DNA of 64,000 nucleotides from WRDF01 sp031552235 (GTDB taxonomy: Bacteria; Bacteroidota; Bacteroidia; Bacteroidales; Rikenellaceae), in the NCBI GenBank assembly GCA_031552235.1, contig JAVBMR010000008.1, forward strand, positions 62,001 through 126,000. The letters run 5' to 3'. Both the position numbers and the translations under genes were made by a program. The notes under the pieces were generated by a model. The model made no database searches, was not told the origin of the DNA, and was given only the letters and a program-made list of their open reading frames with translations. Positions within the stretch are counted from its first letter, which is position 1, and the number at the start of each line of letters is the position of its first letter. Positions 25,864-34,716 of this stretch are shown here, one piece after another.

Positions 25864-26856
25864 ATGGCAATATTAGCATTCCAGAAACCTGAGAAGGTTA
25901 TCATGCTCGAATCCACATCGACGTTCGGGAAATTCGAATTCCGTCCGCTCGAACCCGGTTTCGGCATGACCGTCGGAAATGCCCTGCGCCGTATCCTGTT
26001 GTCCTCGCTGGAGGGCTATGCGATCACGAGCGTCAAGGTGTCCGGCGTCGATCACGAGTTTGCCGCCATCCCCGGTGTGATGGAAGGGATGATAGATATA
26101 ATCCTGAGCCTCAAGCAGGTTCGCTTTATCCGCACCGTGGAGAACACGGACAGCGAAAAGGTAACGGTCAACGTTGCCGGCCAGAGCGAACTCACCGCAG
26201 GATATATCTCGAACTTCCTTACCGGCTTCAAGGTACTCAATCCCGACATGGTAATCTGCCGCCTCACGCCCGAAACCAAGCTCCAGATGGAGTTGACAAT
26301 AGGCAAAGGCCGCGGTTACGTGCCGGCTGAAGAGAACGCGGTTGCCGAAGCGGAATTCGGAGTACTTCCGATCGACTCTATCCACACTCCGATCAAGAAC
26401 GTTAAGTACTCGATCGAAAACTACCGTGTGGAGCAGAAGACCGACTACGAAAAGCTCAATCTCGAAATCACGACCGACGGATCGATCCATCCGAAGGAAG
26501 CGCTTAAAGAAGCTGCCAAGATCCTTATCCAGCACTTTATGCTCTTCTCTGACGAGAAGATCACCCTCAACATGGAGGATAACAACGCAGCCGAAGAGTT
26601 CGACGAAAATGCACTGCATATGCGCCAGCTCCTCAAAACGAAGCTTGTGGATCAGGACCTCTCGGTACGCGCCCTCAACTGCCTCAAGGCGGCTGAAGTG
26701 GATACCGTAGGCGACCTCGTGCGTTTCAACCGCAACGACCTGCTCAAATTCCGCAACTTCGGCAAGAAGTCGCTCACCGAGCTCGACGACCTGCTCACCT
26801 CGCTGAACCTCCAGTTCGGTATGGATGTTACACCGTATAAACTTGACAAAGACTAA
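25864..26856 (+). CDS. rpoA: RNA polymerase alpha subunit
   Basis: Scaffold subunit of RNA polymerase. 330 residues. The N-terminal dimerisation domain (FRPLEPGFGMTVGNALRRIL) is followed by the C-terminal helix-hairpin-helix domain (DLSVRALNCLKAAEVDTVGD, FGKKSLTELDDLL) that contacts activators and UP elements. Two bases from rplQ. Confidence 0.98.
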   Translation: MAILAFQKPEKVIMLESTSTFGKFEFRPLEPGFGMTVGNALRRILLSSLEGYAITSVKVSGVDHEFAAIPGVMEGMIDIILSLKQVRFIRTVENTDSEKVTVNVAGQSELTAGYISNFLTGFKVLNPDMVICRLTPETKLQMELTIGKGRGYVPAEENAVAEAEFGVLPIDSIHTPIKNVKYSIENYRVEQKTDYEKLNLEITTDGSIHPKEALKEAAKILIQHFMLFSDEKITLNMEDNNAAEEFDENALHMRQLLKTKLVDQDLSVRALNCLKAAEVDTVGDLVRFNRNDLLKFRNFGKKSLTELDDLLTSLNLQFGMDVTPYKLDKD

Positions 26857-26858
26857 TC

Positions 26859-27452
26859 ATGAGACATAACAAAAAAGTCAACCACCTCGGAAGGCAGAGC
26901 GCGCACCGCAAGGCCCTCATGGCCAACATGGCGACCTCGCTCATCATCCACAAGCGCATAAGCACGACACTCGCGAAGGCTAAGGCCCTGCGCGGATACG
27001 TCGAACCGCTTATCACACGTTCAAAAGAAGACACGACACACTCACGCCGTATATGCTTCAGCTACCTGCGCGACAAAAACGCGGTAACCGAACTGTTCCG
27101 CGCTATCGCTCCGGCGGTAGGCGAACGTCCGGGAGGCTACACGCGCATCCTCAAGACCGGTGTCCGTCTTGGCGATGCGGCCGACATGTGTATCATCGAA
27201 CTCGTGGACTTCAACGAAACCTACGGCAAGGAAGTTCAGGCCGCAGGCAAGGCGCGTACACGCCGTAGCGGAGCCAAGAAAGAAGGCGTACCCGCAGTTG
27301 AAGGCGCAGAAGGCGCAGAAAAACCCTCAGCCAAGAAGGCAGCCCCTAAAAAAGCGGCTCCCGGTGCCGGAGCTCCTAAAGGCGGAGCTCAGAAAACCTC
27401 TGGCGCAAAAGTTGGTTCTACGACAAGGATGCCAGCCAAAAGAGGCGCGTAG
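26859..27452 (+). CDS. rplQ: 50S ribosomal protein L17 with basic C-terminal tail
   Basis: Exit-port protein. 197 residues against about 120-130 in E. coli. Core MRHNKKVNHLGRQSAHRKAL to about residue 130; residues after that are a low-complexity Ala/Lys/Pro/Gly tail (AKKAAPKKAAPGAGAPKGG). Last gene of the cluster, followed by a strong terminator. Confidence 0.97.
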   Translation: MRHNKKVNHLGRQSAHRKALMANMATSLIIHKRISTTLAKAKALRGYVEPLITRSKEDTTHSRRICFSYLRDKNAVTELFRAIAPAVGERPGGYTRILKTGVRLGDAADMCIIELVDFNETYGKEVQAAGKARTRRSGAKKEGVPAVEGAEGAEKPSAKKAAPKKAAPGAGAPKGGAQKTSGAKVGSTTRMPAKRGA

Positions 27453-27485
27453 TTTTGAATTGTGAAGGCGGTATCGCCTTGTTAC

Positions 27486-27525
27486 AAAAGATAAGGCCGG
27501 ACTTTAAGTCCGGCCTTATCTTTTT
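27486..27525 (+). terminator. Terminator of the ribosomal protein cluster
   Basis: Near-perfect 19-bp stem running from AAAAGATAAGGCCGGACTT to its complement, ending in TTTTT. Located 34 bases after the rplQ stop. Confidence 0.92.
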
Positions 27526-27590
27526 GCAGTGCGCATTGCCTGACGGAATTTCAACAGGCATGTGTCGCATTTCGTATTTCATTTGCTCGG

Positions 27591-27624
27591 TTTGTACTTT
27601 ACTATGTTGTTTTTCTTATATTTG
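27591..27624 (+). promoter_or_regulatory. Promoter of the glycosyltransferase gene
   Basis: TTTG (27591-27594), 22 bases, TATATTTG (27617-27624): a full Bacteroidetes -33/-7 pair. It leaves a 5' leader of about 115 bases. Confidence 0.7.
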
Positions 27625-27746
27625 TAAAATACAGAATGCGTCTCGGGTGCCTCCCGGCACACGGATATGGGTTGTTGCGGCGAAATAATTCCGTGTCATG
27701 GGAATGACGGGGTTTCACTATATTGGCGAAATAACAAGGAACCTTT

Positions 27747-28604
27747 ATGAAAGAAAATACTGTGTCTGCGGAAAACAAAATCCCCAAAATCATACACTAT
27801 TGTTGGTTTGGAGGCGGTGAAATGCCGCAAAGGATCAAGGATTGCATCGAATCGTGGCGTATTGTCCTGCCGGATTATGAGATCCGGTGCTGGGATGACA
27901 GGAGTTTCGATATGCACAGCGTCAAATGGGTCGAGCAGGCGTATGCCGCCGGCAAATGGGCCTTCGTTGCCGACTACATAAGGCTTTATGCGTTACACAC
28001 CGTTGGCGGCATATATCTCGATACCGACGTGCGGGTCATAAAATCATTCGACCCGTTCCTCAAACACCGCGCTTTCAGCGGCATAGAATGGGCACAGCAT
28101 CCTTTTTATTCCCGCTCCGAGATGCCCTGGAATAACGGGATAAACATAGAATCGGGGATTATGGGCTGCGAAAAAGGGCATCCCGTTTTCAAGGCTTTTA
28201 TGGATTTCTATGAAAACCGAGAATTCGCGGTGGAGAATATGAATAACTATGTCATGCCTCACGTACTGCACTCGGTCGCCAAAGATTTCGGGTTCAGGCG
28301 CGATACATGGTGGGACCATCAGGTTATAGAGGGCGATTTCCAGATATATCCATACGATTATTTCCCGGGCCAGCGCACGGCGCGATGGGATATGTATGTG
28401 ACCCACAATACCGTCGCAATACATCTGCATTCGGGGTCGTGGCGTCCGCCGCGTAAAGAACGCCTGCATTCGCCGTACACGGAACTCAGGCTGCATCTCA
28501 AGGAATTTCTCAAGGGAATGCGCGACGATGTGTTTTTGCGCAGGAACTGCATTACGGTCGATGGGAAAAAATACAAGGAAGTCGAGAGAGAACGGTTTAT
28601 TTAA
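27747..28604 (+). CDS. Glycosyltransferase of the GT32 type (DXD sugar-binding motif)
   Basis: Likely transfers a hexose to a polysaccharide or glycan; acceptor unknown. 285 residues. The N-terminus KIPKIIHYCWFGGGEMPQRI is the usual start of the Gly_transf_sug/GT32 fold, and the metal/nucleotide motif DTD is at 92-94 within GGIYLDTDVR. No signal peptide or membrane helix, so cytoplasmic. It stands alone with its own promoter between rplQ and eno, not in a capsule cluster. Confidence 0.88.
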   Translation: MKENTVSAENKIPKIIHYCWFGGGEMPQRIKDCIESWRIVLPDYEIRCWDDRSFDMHSVKWVEQAYAAGKWAFVADYIRLYALHTVGGIYLDTDVRVIKSFDPFLKHRAFSGIEWAQHPFYSRSEMPWNNGINIESGIMGCEKGHPVFKAFMDFYENREFAVENMNNYVMPHVLHSVAKDFGFRRDTWWDHQVIEGDFQIYPYDYFPGQRTARWDMYVTHNTVAIHLHSGSWRPPRKERLHSPYTELRLHLKEFLKGMRDDVFLRRNCITVDGKKYKEVERERFI

Positions 28605-28636
28605 TTTGTTAAACCGCTCATAAAACCTTATCTTTG
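28605..28636 (+). promoter_or_regulatory. Promoter of eno
   Basis: TTTG (28605-28608), 20 bases, TATCTTTG (28629-28636), 62 bases before the eno start. The -33 box begins one base after the preceding gene's stop. Confidence 0.75.
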
Positions 28637-28698
28637 GTGGCGTTTTTTTTCGCCCCCATTTGCATCAGGATAAATTCACCCAAAAATATTTTAAGATC

Positions 28699-30003
<1,305 letters not shown>

Positions 30004-30012
30004 TTAATTCCC

Positions 30013-30182
30013 GTTCTTTCTTGTAAGAAAGAACCAAAGAACTTTCTTGGAAACTTCGTTTCCTGCTACTTTACAAGTTAAAAGGACACCCCGGATCCGG
30101 GGTGTCCTTTTAACTTGTTGAAAAATCATGAGATACGAAAGTATCTCCAAGAGTTTTCTGGTTCTCTTTTGCAAAAGAGAAC
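30013..30182. repeat. 170-base imperfect inverted repeat centred on a 44-bp perfect palindrome
   Basis: The outer parts are two small hairpins, GTTCTTTCTT-GT-AAGAAAGAAC (30013-30034) and GTTCTCTTTT-GC-AAAAGAGAAC (30161-30182), each flanked inward by CCAAGAA-type sequence in opposite orientation. The centre is the palindrome at 30074-30117. The reverse complement of the right arm aligns with the left arm over about 75 bases with small gaps. Confidence 0.75.
30074..30117. terminator. Perfect 44-bp palindromic terminator after eno
   Basis: CAAGTTAAAAGGACACCCCG continues into its exact reverse complement through a central GGATCC; the right arm ends CCTTTTAACTTG. The A- and T-rich ends allow termination in both directions. 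Confidence 0.85.
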
Positions 30183-30222
30183 AAAGAAAATTGACTATCT
30201 TTGTGTAAATCTTGGGATAGAC

Positions 30223-30996
30223 ATGGCGACGTCGTTGTTTGGGGATATAATTTTCGGGCCGGTGCGCAGCCGACGGCTGGGGCTTTCGTTGGGGGTGAAC
30301 CTGTTGCCGGCGGACAGCAAGTTGTGTAATTTCAACTGCATATATTGCGAGTGCGGGTGGAATACCAAGGGCGTGAAACCGAGGTTCAACAGGCGAGAGG
30401 ACGCCAGAAGGCTGCTGCGCGAAAAACTCACGGAGATGGTGGCCGAGGGGACGCCGCCGGATGTGATTACGTTCGCCGGGAACGGCGAACCCACGCTACA
30501 CCCCGAGTTCGCGCAGATAATAGACGACACTATAGAGGTGCGCGACGAGGTGAGCCCCGGGTCGAAAATATCGGTACTCAGCAACGCCACGATGATAGGC
30601 CGCGAGGAGGTGCGCAGGGCGCTGCTTAAGGTGGATAACAATATCTTGAAGCTCGATTCGGCGTTCGACGAAACGGTGCGCCTTGTCGACGGCCCGCAGG
30701 GAGAGTATTTCGTGGCCCGGACGGTGGAGAACCTGAAACTTTTCGAAGGGCGAATGATAATCCAGACGATGTTCCTGAGAGGGGAGTGCAACGGTACGCC
30801 GGTCGATAACACCACCGAAAAAGAGGTTGCGGCATGGCTCGGCATACTCGCCGATGTGCGCCCCCGGAGCGTTATGATATACACCATCGACCGCGACACG
30901 CCGTGCGAAACACTGGCAAAAGTGCCGGTGGATGAACTCAGGCAAATAGCGGCAAGGGTCGAGACGCTCGGAATCCCGTGTTCGGTGGCGGGATAG
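30223..30996 (+). CDS. Radical SAM protein (COG0731-like)
   Basis: Iron-sulfur enzyme that cleaves S-adenosylmethionine to start radical chemistry; substrate unknown. 257 residues from MATSLFGDIIFGPVRSRRLG. The cluster motif CNFNCIYC fits CX3CX2C, followed by an extra Cys (ECGW). TFAGNGEPTLHPEF is the GGEPLL-like SAM-binding strand. The overall look is that of small wyosine-synthase-like radical SAM proteins (COG0731). TATCTTTG at 30196-30203 is a -7 candidate; the longer reading frame upstream overlaps the inverted repeat and was rejected. Confidence 0.88.
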   Translation: MATSLFGDIIFGPVRSRRLGLSLGVNLLPADSKLCNFNCIYCECGWNTKGVKPRFNRREDARRLLREKLTEMVAEGTPPDVITFAGNGEPTLHPEFAQIIDDTIEVRDEVSPGSKISVLSNATMIGREEVRRALLKVDNNILKLDSAFDETVRLVDGPQGEYFVARTVENLKLFEGRMIIQTMFLRGECNGTPVDNTTEKEVAAWLGILADVRPRSVMIYTIDRDTPCETLAKVPVDELRQIAARVETLGIPCSVAG

Positions 30997-31026
30997 GGCG
31001 CAGTATGAACAATAGATTTCGTTAAA

Positions 31027-31782
31027 ATGAAAACCGTTCTTCTGATAATAGGCTCCTTATTTATACTGAAGTTGATTTTCCGTATATATACGCCCCGGAT
31101 CAGAGGATATTTCGGGGAGCGGAGGATTGCGAAACAGTTGAACAGGCTTAACAGTGAAGAGTATAGAGTCTTTAATAAGGTTTTAGTCAGGACAAACAGG
31201 GGGAGCAGTCAGATCGACCATGTCGTAGTTTCGGTATACGGTATCTTCGTCATTGAAACCAAGAACTATGGCGGCAAAATTTACGGAGGTGAAGATTCCG
31301 AAGAGTGGATCCAGGCGTTCTATACAACGAAAAACAACTTCAGAAACCCTATAAAGCAAAATTGGTCCCATGTGTATGCTTTGAAAGAAATCCTGGGGGA
31401 TTATGGCGGCATATACTATCATCCGATAGTGGTTTTTACGGGCAGGGCCGAGTTGAGGAATCTGGAATCCGCCATGCCGGTTATTTATGACGGGCAACTC
31501 CTGAATTTAATTATGTATAAGAGCGGAGCGCCCAATCTGTCTTTAAACCAGGTGGAAGCTATTTCGGATAGATTGGGCGGCGCTAATTTACATAACAAAA
31601 AGGCGAACGACGGCCATGTCCGCCAGGTAAGGGCCCAGGTGTCCGAACGTAAACAGAAGGAGCGGATGCTGATCTGCCCGAAGTGCGGCGGGAAACTGAT
31701 TTTGAGGAATGGGAAATATGGACAATTCTACGGATGTGCCAATTATCCGAAATGCAAATATATTTTTAAGAATGACAACTAA
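31027..31782 (+). CDS. NERD domain protein with C-terminal topoisomerase-type zinc finger
   Basis: 251 residues. An N-terminal hydrophobic helix (about 3-17) is followed by a basic segment and a NERD (nuclease-related) domain: IDHVVVSVYGIFVIETKNYGG carries the D...E-x-K pattern of the restriction-endonuclease fold. The C-terminus is a four-Cys zinc ribbon of the topoisomerase type (CPKCGGKLILRNGKYGQFYG, then CANYPKC). Role unknown; nucleic-acid processing at the membrane is a guess. Its end overlaps the prfB start by 11 bases in another frame, so the genes are likely co-translated. Confidence 0.85.
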   Translation: MKTVLLIIGSLFILKLIFRIYTPRIRGYFGERRIAKQLNRLNSEEYRVFNKVLVRTNRGSSQIDHVVVSVYGIFVIETKNYGGKIYGGEDSEEWIQAFYTTKNNFRNPIKQNWSHVYALKEILGDYGGIYYHPIVVFTGRAELRNLESAMPVIYDGQLLNLIMYKSGAPNLSLNQVEAISDRLGGANLHNKKANDGHVRQVRAQVSERKQKERMLICPKCGGKLILRNGKYGQFYGCANYPKCKYIFKNDN

Positions 31783-32885
31783 CGAACAGATCAGAGAGAT
31801 TGTAAGGCGCCGGGATGCGTTGAGGGGGTACCTTTGACATCGACGAGCTTAAAAAAACAGTTAAAATAGAGGAGGTCGCAACTCAGGCCCCGGATTTCTG
31901 GGACGACCCGGCTGCAGCCGAGGTGCAGCTGAAGAAGATCGCCGGCTTCAAGAGCTGGGTGGATGAGTATGACGCGGTGCATTCGGCGGTCGACGACCTC
32001 GAACTTATGCCAGATTTTGTACGCGAGGGCGTGGCCACCGAGGCGGAATTGGACGCGCAGTATGCCGCCGCGCTCGAAAAGGTGGAGGCGCTCGAAATGC
32101 GCAATATGCTTCGCGGGACGGAAGACAGACTGGGGGCCATCATGGATATCAACTCCGGTGCGGGAGGGACGGAAAGCCTCGACTGGGCTTCGATGCTCAT
32201 GCGCATGTATATGCGCTGGGGCGAGCGTAACGGCTACAGGGTGCGCGTGATAGACGTGCAGGACGGCGACGAGGCGGGGATCAAGTCTGCGACGCTGGAG
32301 TTTGAGGGCGAGTATGCCTACGGTTACCTGAAGAGCGAGAACGGGGTACACCGCCTGGTGCGCCTGTCGCCGTTCAATGCCAACAACAAGCGCCAGACGA
32401 CGTTCGCCTCGGTGTTCGTGTCGCCTGCGGTGGACGATTCGATAGAGATTGTCGTTAACCCGGCCGACATCGACTGGGATACCTACCGCAGCAGCGGCGC
32501 GGGCGGGCAGAACGTGAACAAGGTGGAAACCGCCGTGCGCTTGCGTTATCACCACAAAGATCCGGCAACGGGCGAGGTTACAGAATTCATTATCGAGAAC
32601 AGCGAGACCCGTTCGCAGCTGATGAACCGCGAGAACGCCATGCGCATCCTGAAATCGAAACTTTATCAGAAGGAATTGGAGAAGCGGCTGGCTTTGCAGA
32701 ACGAGCTGGAGGGCAAGAAGCGCAAGATCGAGTGGGGTTCACAGATACGAAGCTACACGTTGCATCCTTATAAACTGGTCAAGGACCACCGCACAAGTCA
32801 CGAAACTTCGGACACGGTGGCCGTACTGGACGGTGATCTGGGCGACTTCATAAAGGCCTACCTGATGGAATTCGGGGCGGAGTAG
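31772..32885 (+). CDS. prfB: Peptide chain release factor 2, programmed +1 frameshift
   Basis: Releases peptides at UGA and UAA. Frame 0 runs from ATG at 31772 for 21 codons to an in-frame TGA at 31835-31837; a +1 shift on CTT-TGA-C then gives D-I-D-E and 349 further codons, for a 370-residue protein. The signal is AGGGGG-TAC-CTT-TGA-C, nearly the E. coli sequence, with the internal Shine-Dalgarno at the normal distance. The RF2 stop-codon motif SPF is at 199-201 and the catalytic GGQ at 244-246. Low RF2 would favour the shift and restore synthesis. A 963-base ORF without the frameshift is only the second part. Confidence 0.97.
31826..31838 (+). promoter_or_regulatory. prfB programmed frameshift site
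   Basis: Internal Shine-Dalgarno-like G-run, then TAC, slippery CTT and stop TGA followed by C, the poor termination context used by the autoregulatory RF2 frameshift. Both frames were checked: the TGA is in frame with the ATG, and GAC at 31836 is in frame with the remainder of RF2. Confidence 0.95.
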
Positions 32886-32953
32886 CGGGCGGGATTTCAT
32901 TTTTTGATTACTTGCCCCTCCTCCCGTGCTTTTATATTACATCCTGCGGCTGC

Positions 32954-32980
32954 GGCGGTTGTGAAGCAATCGCCTTTTTT
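32954..32980 (+). terminator. Terminator of prfB
   Basis: Stem GGCGGTTG / CAATCGCC with a TGAAG loop and one G-T pair, followed directly by six T. It lies between convergent prfB and the PH-domain gene. Confidence 0.75.
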
Positions 32981-33039
32981 CAGAAATCCTGCTTCCCGGG
33001 TGGGAGTTATTTGATCCGGCAGACTTTGCCGGGAAAACC

Positions 33040-33564
33040 TTACTGTATCGTCTTCTCTCCCGTGTGCAGGAGTTTGACCTGTTCCACAGATTCGAAAAGT
33101 TCGTCGGCGCGGCGGTTAGATACGATATAGGTTTGCTCGTAGATGTCGGTAATCTCGACAAAGTGCGCCCATTCGCTCGCGTAGACCTTGACGATATTCC
33201 AATTCTTCAGGTTCAGGTAATACCCGTAATATCCGAAAAACCCGTAGCTCCCGAGTATGGGGAACAGGTACTTGTATTCCGTCGTCGTCACTTTCCTTAT
33301 CGAGAGTATATCCCTCACGTCGATGCGCGTCAATTCGACTACGCAGTGTATTTCGAGGTTGTGTTCGTCCACGCTTATTCCGAGAGGGATAGAGAGGACG
33401 TATAGCGCGATGACTGCCACAAGAATCGAGAGCAGCCATCCCTGCAGGTAGCTTTCCTGCCCGAATATCAGCACCGCGGCCACTATGGCAACGATGAAAA
33501 CAGTCCACAGTACCGTCAGACGGGCTGTGCGCTTGTTCCGGTCATGTTTAAATTTCCTTGCCAT
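33040..33564 (-). CDS. Membrane protein with bacterial PH-like domain
   Basis: 174 residues, function unknown. A basic cytoplasmic N-terminus (MARKFKHDRNKRTAR) leads into two adjacent hydrophobic segments (about 17-36 and 42-62), then a soluble C-terminal part whose pattern (LGISVDEHNLEIHCVVELTRIDVRDILSI) resembles bacterial PH domains. A Tyr/Gly-rich stretch (YGFFGYYGYYLNL) is notable. The start overlaps the end of ispD by 17 bases, so it is probably co-transcribed with ispD. Confidence 0.75.
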   Translation of the reverse strand: MARKFKHDRNKRTARLTVLWTVFIVAIVAAVLIFGQESYLQGWLLSILVAVIALYVLSIPLGISVDEHNLEIHCVVELTRIDVRDILSIRKVTTTEYKYLFPILGSYGFFGYYGYYLNLKNWNIVKVYASEWAHFVEITDIYEQTYIVSNRRADELFESVEQVKLLHTGEKTIQ

Positions 33565-34237
33565 TCTCTATACTCATTAGCGCTTCCGCGAGCCGCATGT
33601 GGAACGGTGTCGTGATCTTTATATTCGCCGGGTCGCCTTCGCATAGCGTTACTCGGCCCCCGGCGTGTTCCACAACCGAGGCGTCATCGGTAAAACGGGG
33701 GTCGTAGTGCGTTTCGTATGCCTTGCGCAGCAACGCGGCCGAAAAAACCTGTGGCGTTTGTATGGCACGCAGAACGGAGCGGTCTATGGGGTGCGAACCG
33801 CCATCGGGCGTCAATTCACGGAACGAATCTTCGGGAGTGATGGCCGGGATGGCTGCCCCGTGCGTCGCGGCTGTGTTTATGACCCTTTCGATAAGCCCGG
33901 CGGATACCAGCGGGCGCACACCGTCGTGTACCGCTATTATGTCGCACTCCCCGACAAAGGCAAGGGCGTTGCGTACCGACTCGAAACGTGTCTGTCCGCC
34001 CCGGGATACGGTATGTGTACCTTCGAGCCCGAAAGTACTGGCTATCCCGGCCCACCTGCCCATCTCTTCCTGCGGCAGCGCTACGACCATCGAAGCCCCC
34101 GGCAATGCCGTCAGCAGGCGCTCGACCGTATGCACGAGTACCGGTTTCCCGGCCAGCGGCAGGAATTGCTTGGGGACGGACGCGCCCATGCGGCTGCCGT
34201 TCCCCCCGGCTACTATTATGATCCCGATGCGAGGCAT
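33548..34237 (-). CDS. ispD: 2-C-methyl-D-erythritol 4-phosphate cytidylyltransferase
   Basis: Third step of the MEP isoprenoid pathway: couples CTP to methylerythritol phosphate. 229 residues from MPRIGIIIVAGGNGSRMGAS; an upstream ATG seven codons earlier is possible but the CTP-binding fold starts here. Signature GGNGSRMG...PKQFLPLAGKPVL near the start, then HDGVRPLVS and AIQTPQVFS with the usual Arg and Lys residues. No ispF is fused or adjacent. Four genes run in this direction with short gaps or overlaps. Confidence 0.95.
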   Translation of the reverse strand: MPRIGIIIVAGGNGSRMGASVPKQFLPLAGKPVLVHTVERLLTALPGASMVVALPQEEMGRWAGIASTFGLEGTHTVSRGGQTRFESVRNALAFVGECDIIAVHDGVRPLVSAGLIERVINTAATHGAAIPAITPEDSFRELTPDGGSHPIDRSVLRAIQTPQVFSAALLRKAYETHYDPRFTDDASVVEHAGGRVTLCEGDPANIKITTPFHMRLAEALMSIENGKEI

Positions 34238-34260
34238 ATTAAGATGCGGTTTCCCCAAAG

Positions 34261-34716
34261 TTAATCGTTTTTTTGTTGGCCGCCGTCTTTTTCCCAGAAT
34301 AGTTTCTTCCCGAAGCCGAGTGTGTTGTCCGTGAATTTCATGGTATCGGGTTCGAATATCCAGAGGTTGAGGTCGGCTACGGCGGCGTAGGGGAAGCGCT
34401 TCAGATATGCCTTCCGGGCGGCAGACTCTTCGTCAGCCGCGGGTTTCCTGATTGTGCCTGTGAGTTGAAGGCCCTGAAGCCGTCCTACGGTGCGGGTTTC
34501 GAGGACTATCGAGCCTGCCGCGCGGCTGTTCCCGGCGGCTTCGGCGATGTGGCGCGTGCGCTCCTCGGACGTGAAGACCAGCCGCGCGGTGTCGTTCATG
34601 CAGGCATAGAACATATTGGCACACCACGGCTGCCCCTCACGGCATGTGGCTATCGTCATTACGTGATGCTTGCGGATGAATTTTAGGATACGCGGGTCCG
34701 GGGCATTAGTTTCCAT
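34261..34716 (-). CDS. UPF0306/YhbP-like protein, FMN-binding split barrel
   Basis: 151 residues. The pattern HHVMTIATCREGQPWCANMFYA, followed by LVFTSEERTRHIAEAAGNSRAAGSI and LQGLQLTGTI, matches the YhbP (UPF0306) branch of the pyridoxamine-phosphate-oxidase-like flavin family. Function is not established. Its start overlaps the end of the M23 peptidase gene by 11 bases. Confidence 0.85.
   Translation of the reverse strand: METNAPDPRILKFIRKHHVMTIATCREGQPWCANMFYACMNDTARLVFTSEERTRHIAEAAGNSRAAGSIVLETRTVGRLQGLQLTGTIRKPAADEESAARKAYLKRFPYAAVADLNLWIFEPDTMKFTDNTLGFGKKLFWEKDGGQQKND

Noticed and set aside
31923..32885. prfB as a short gene without frameshift
   Set aside because: It starts inside the RF2 N-domain at a GTG; the upstream frame and shift site restore a full-length RF2.
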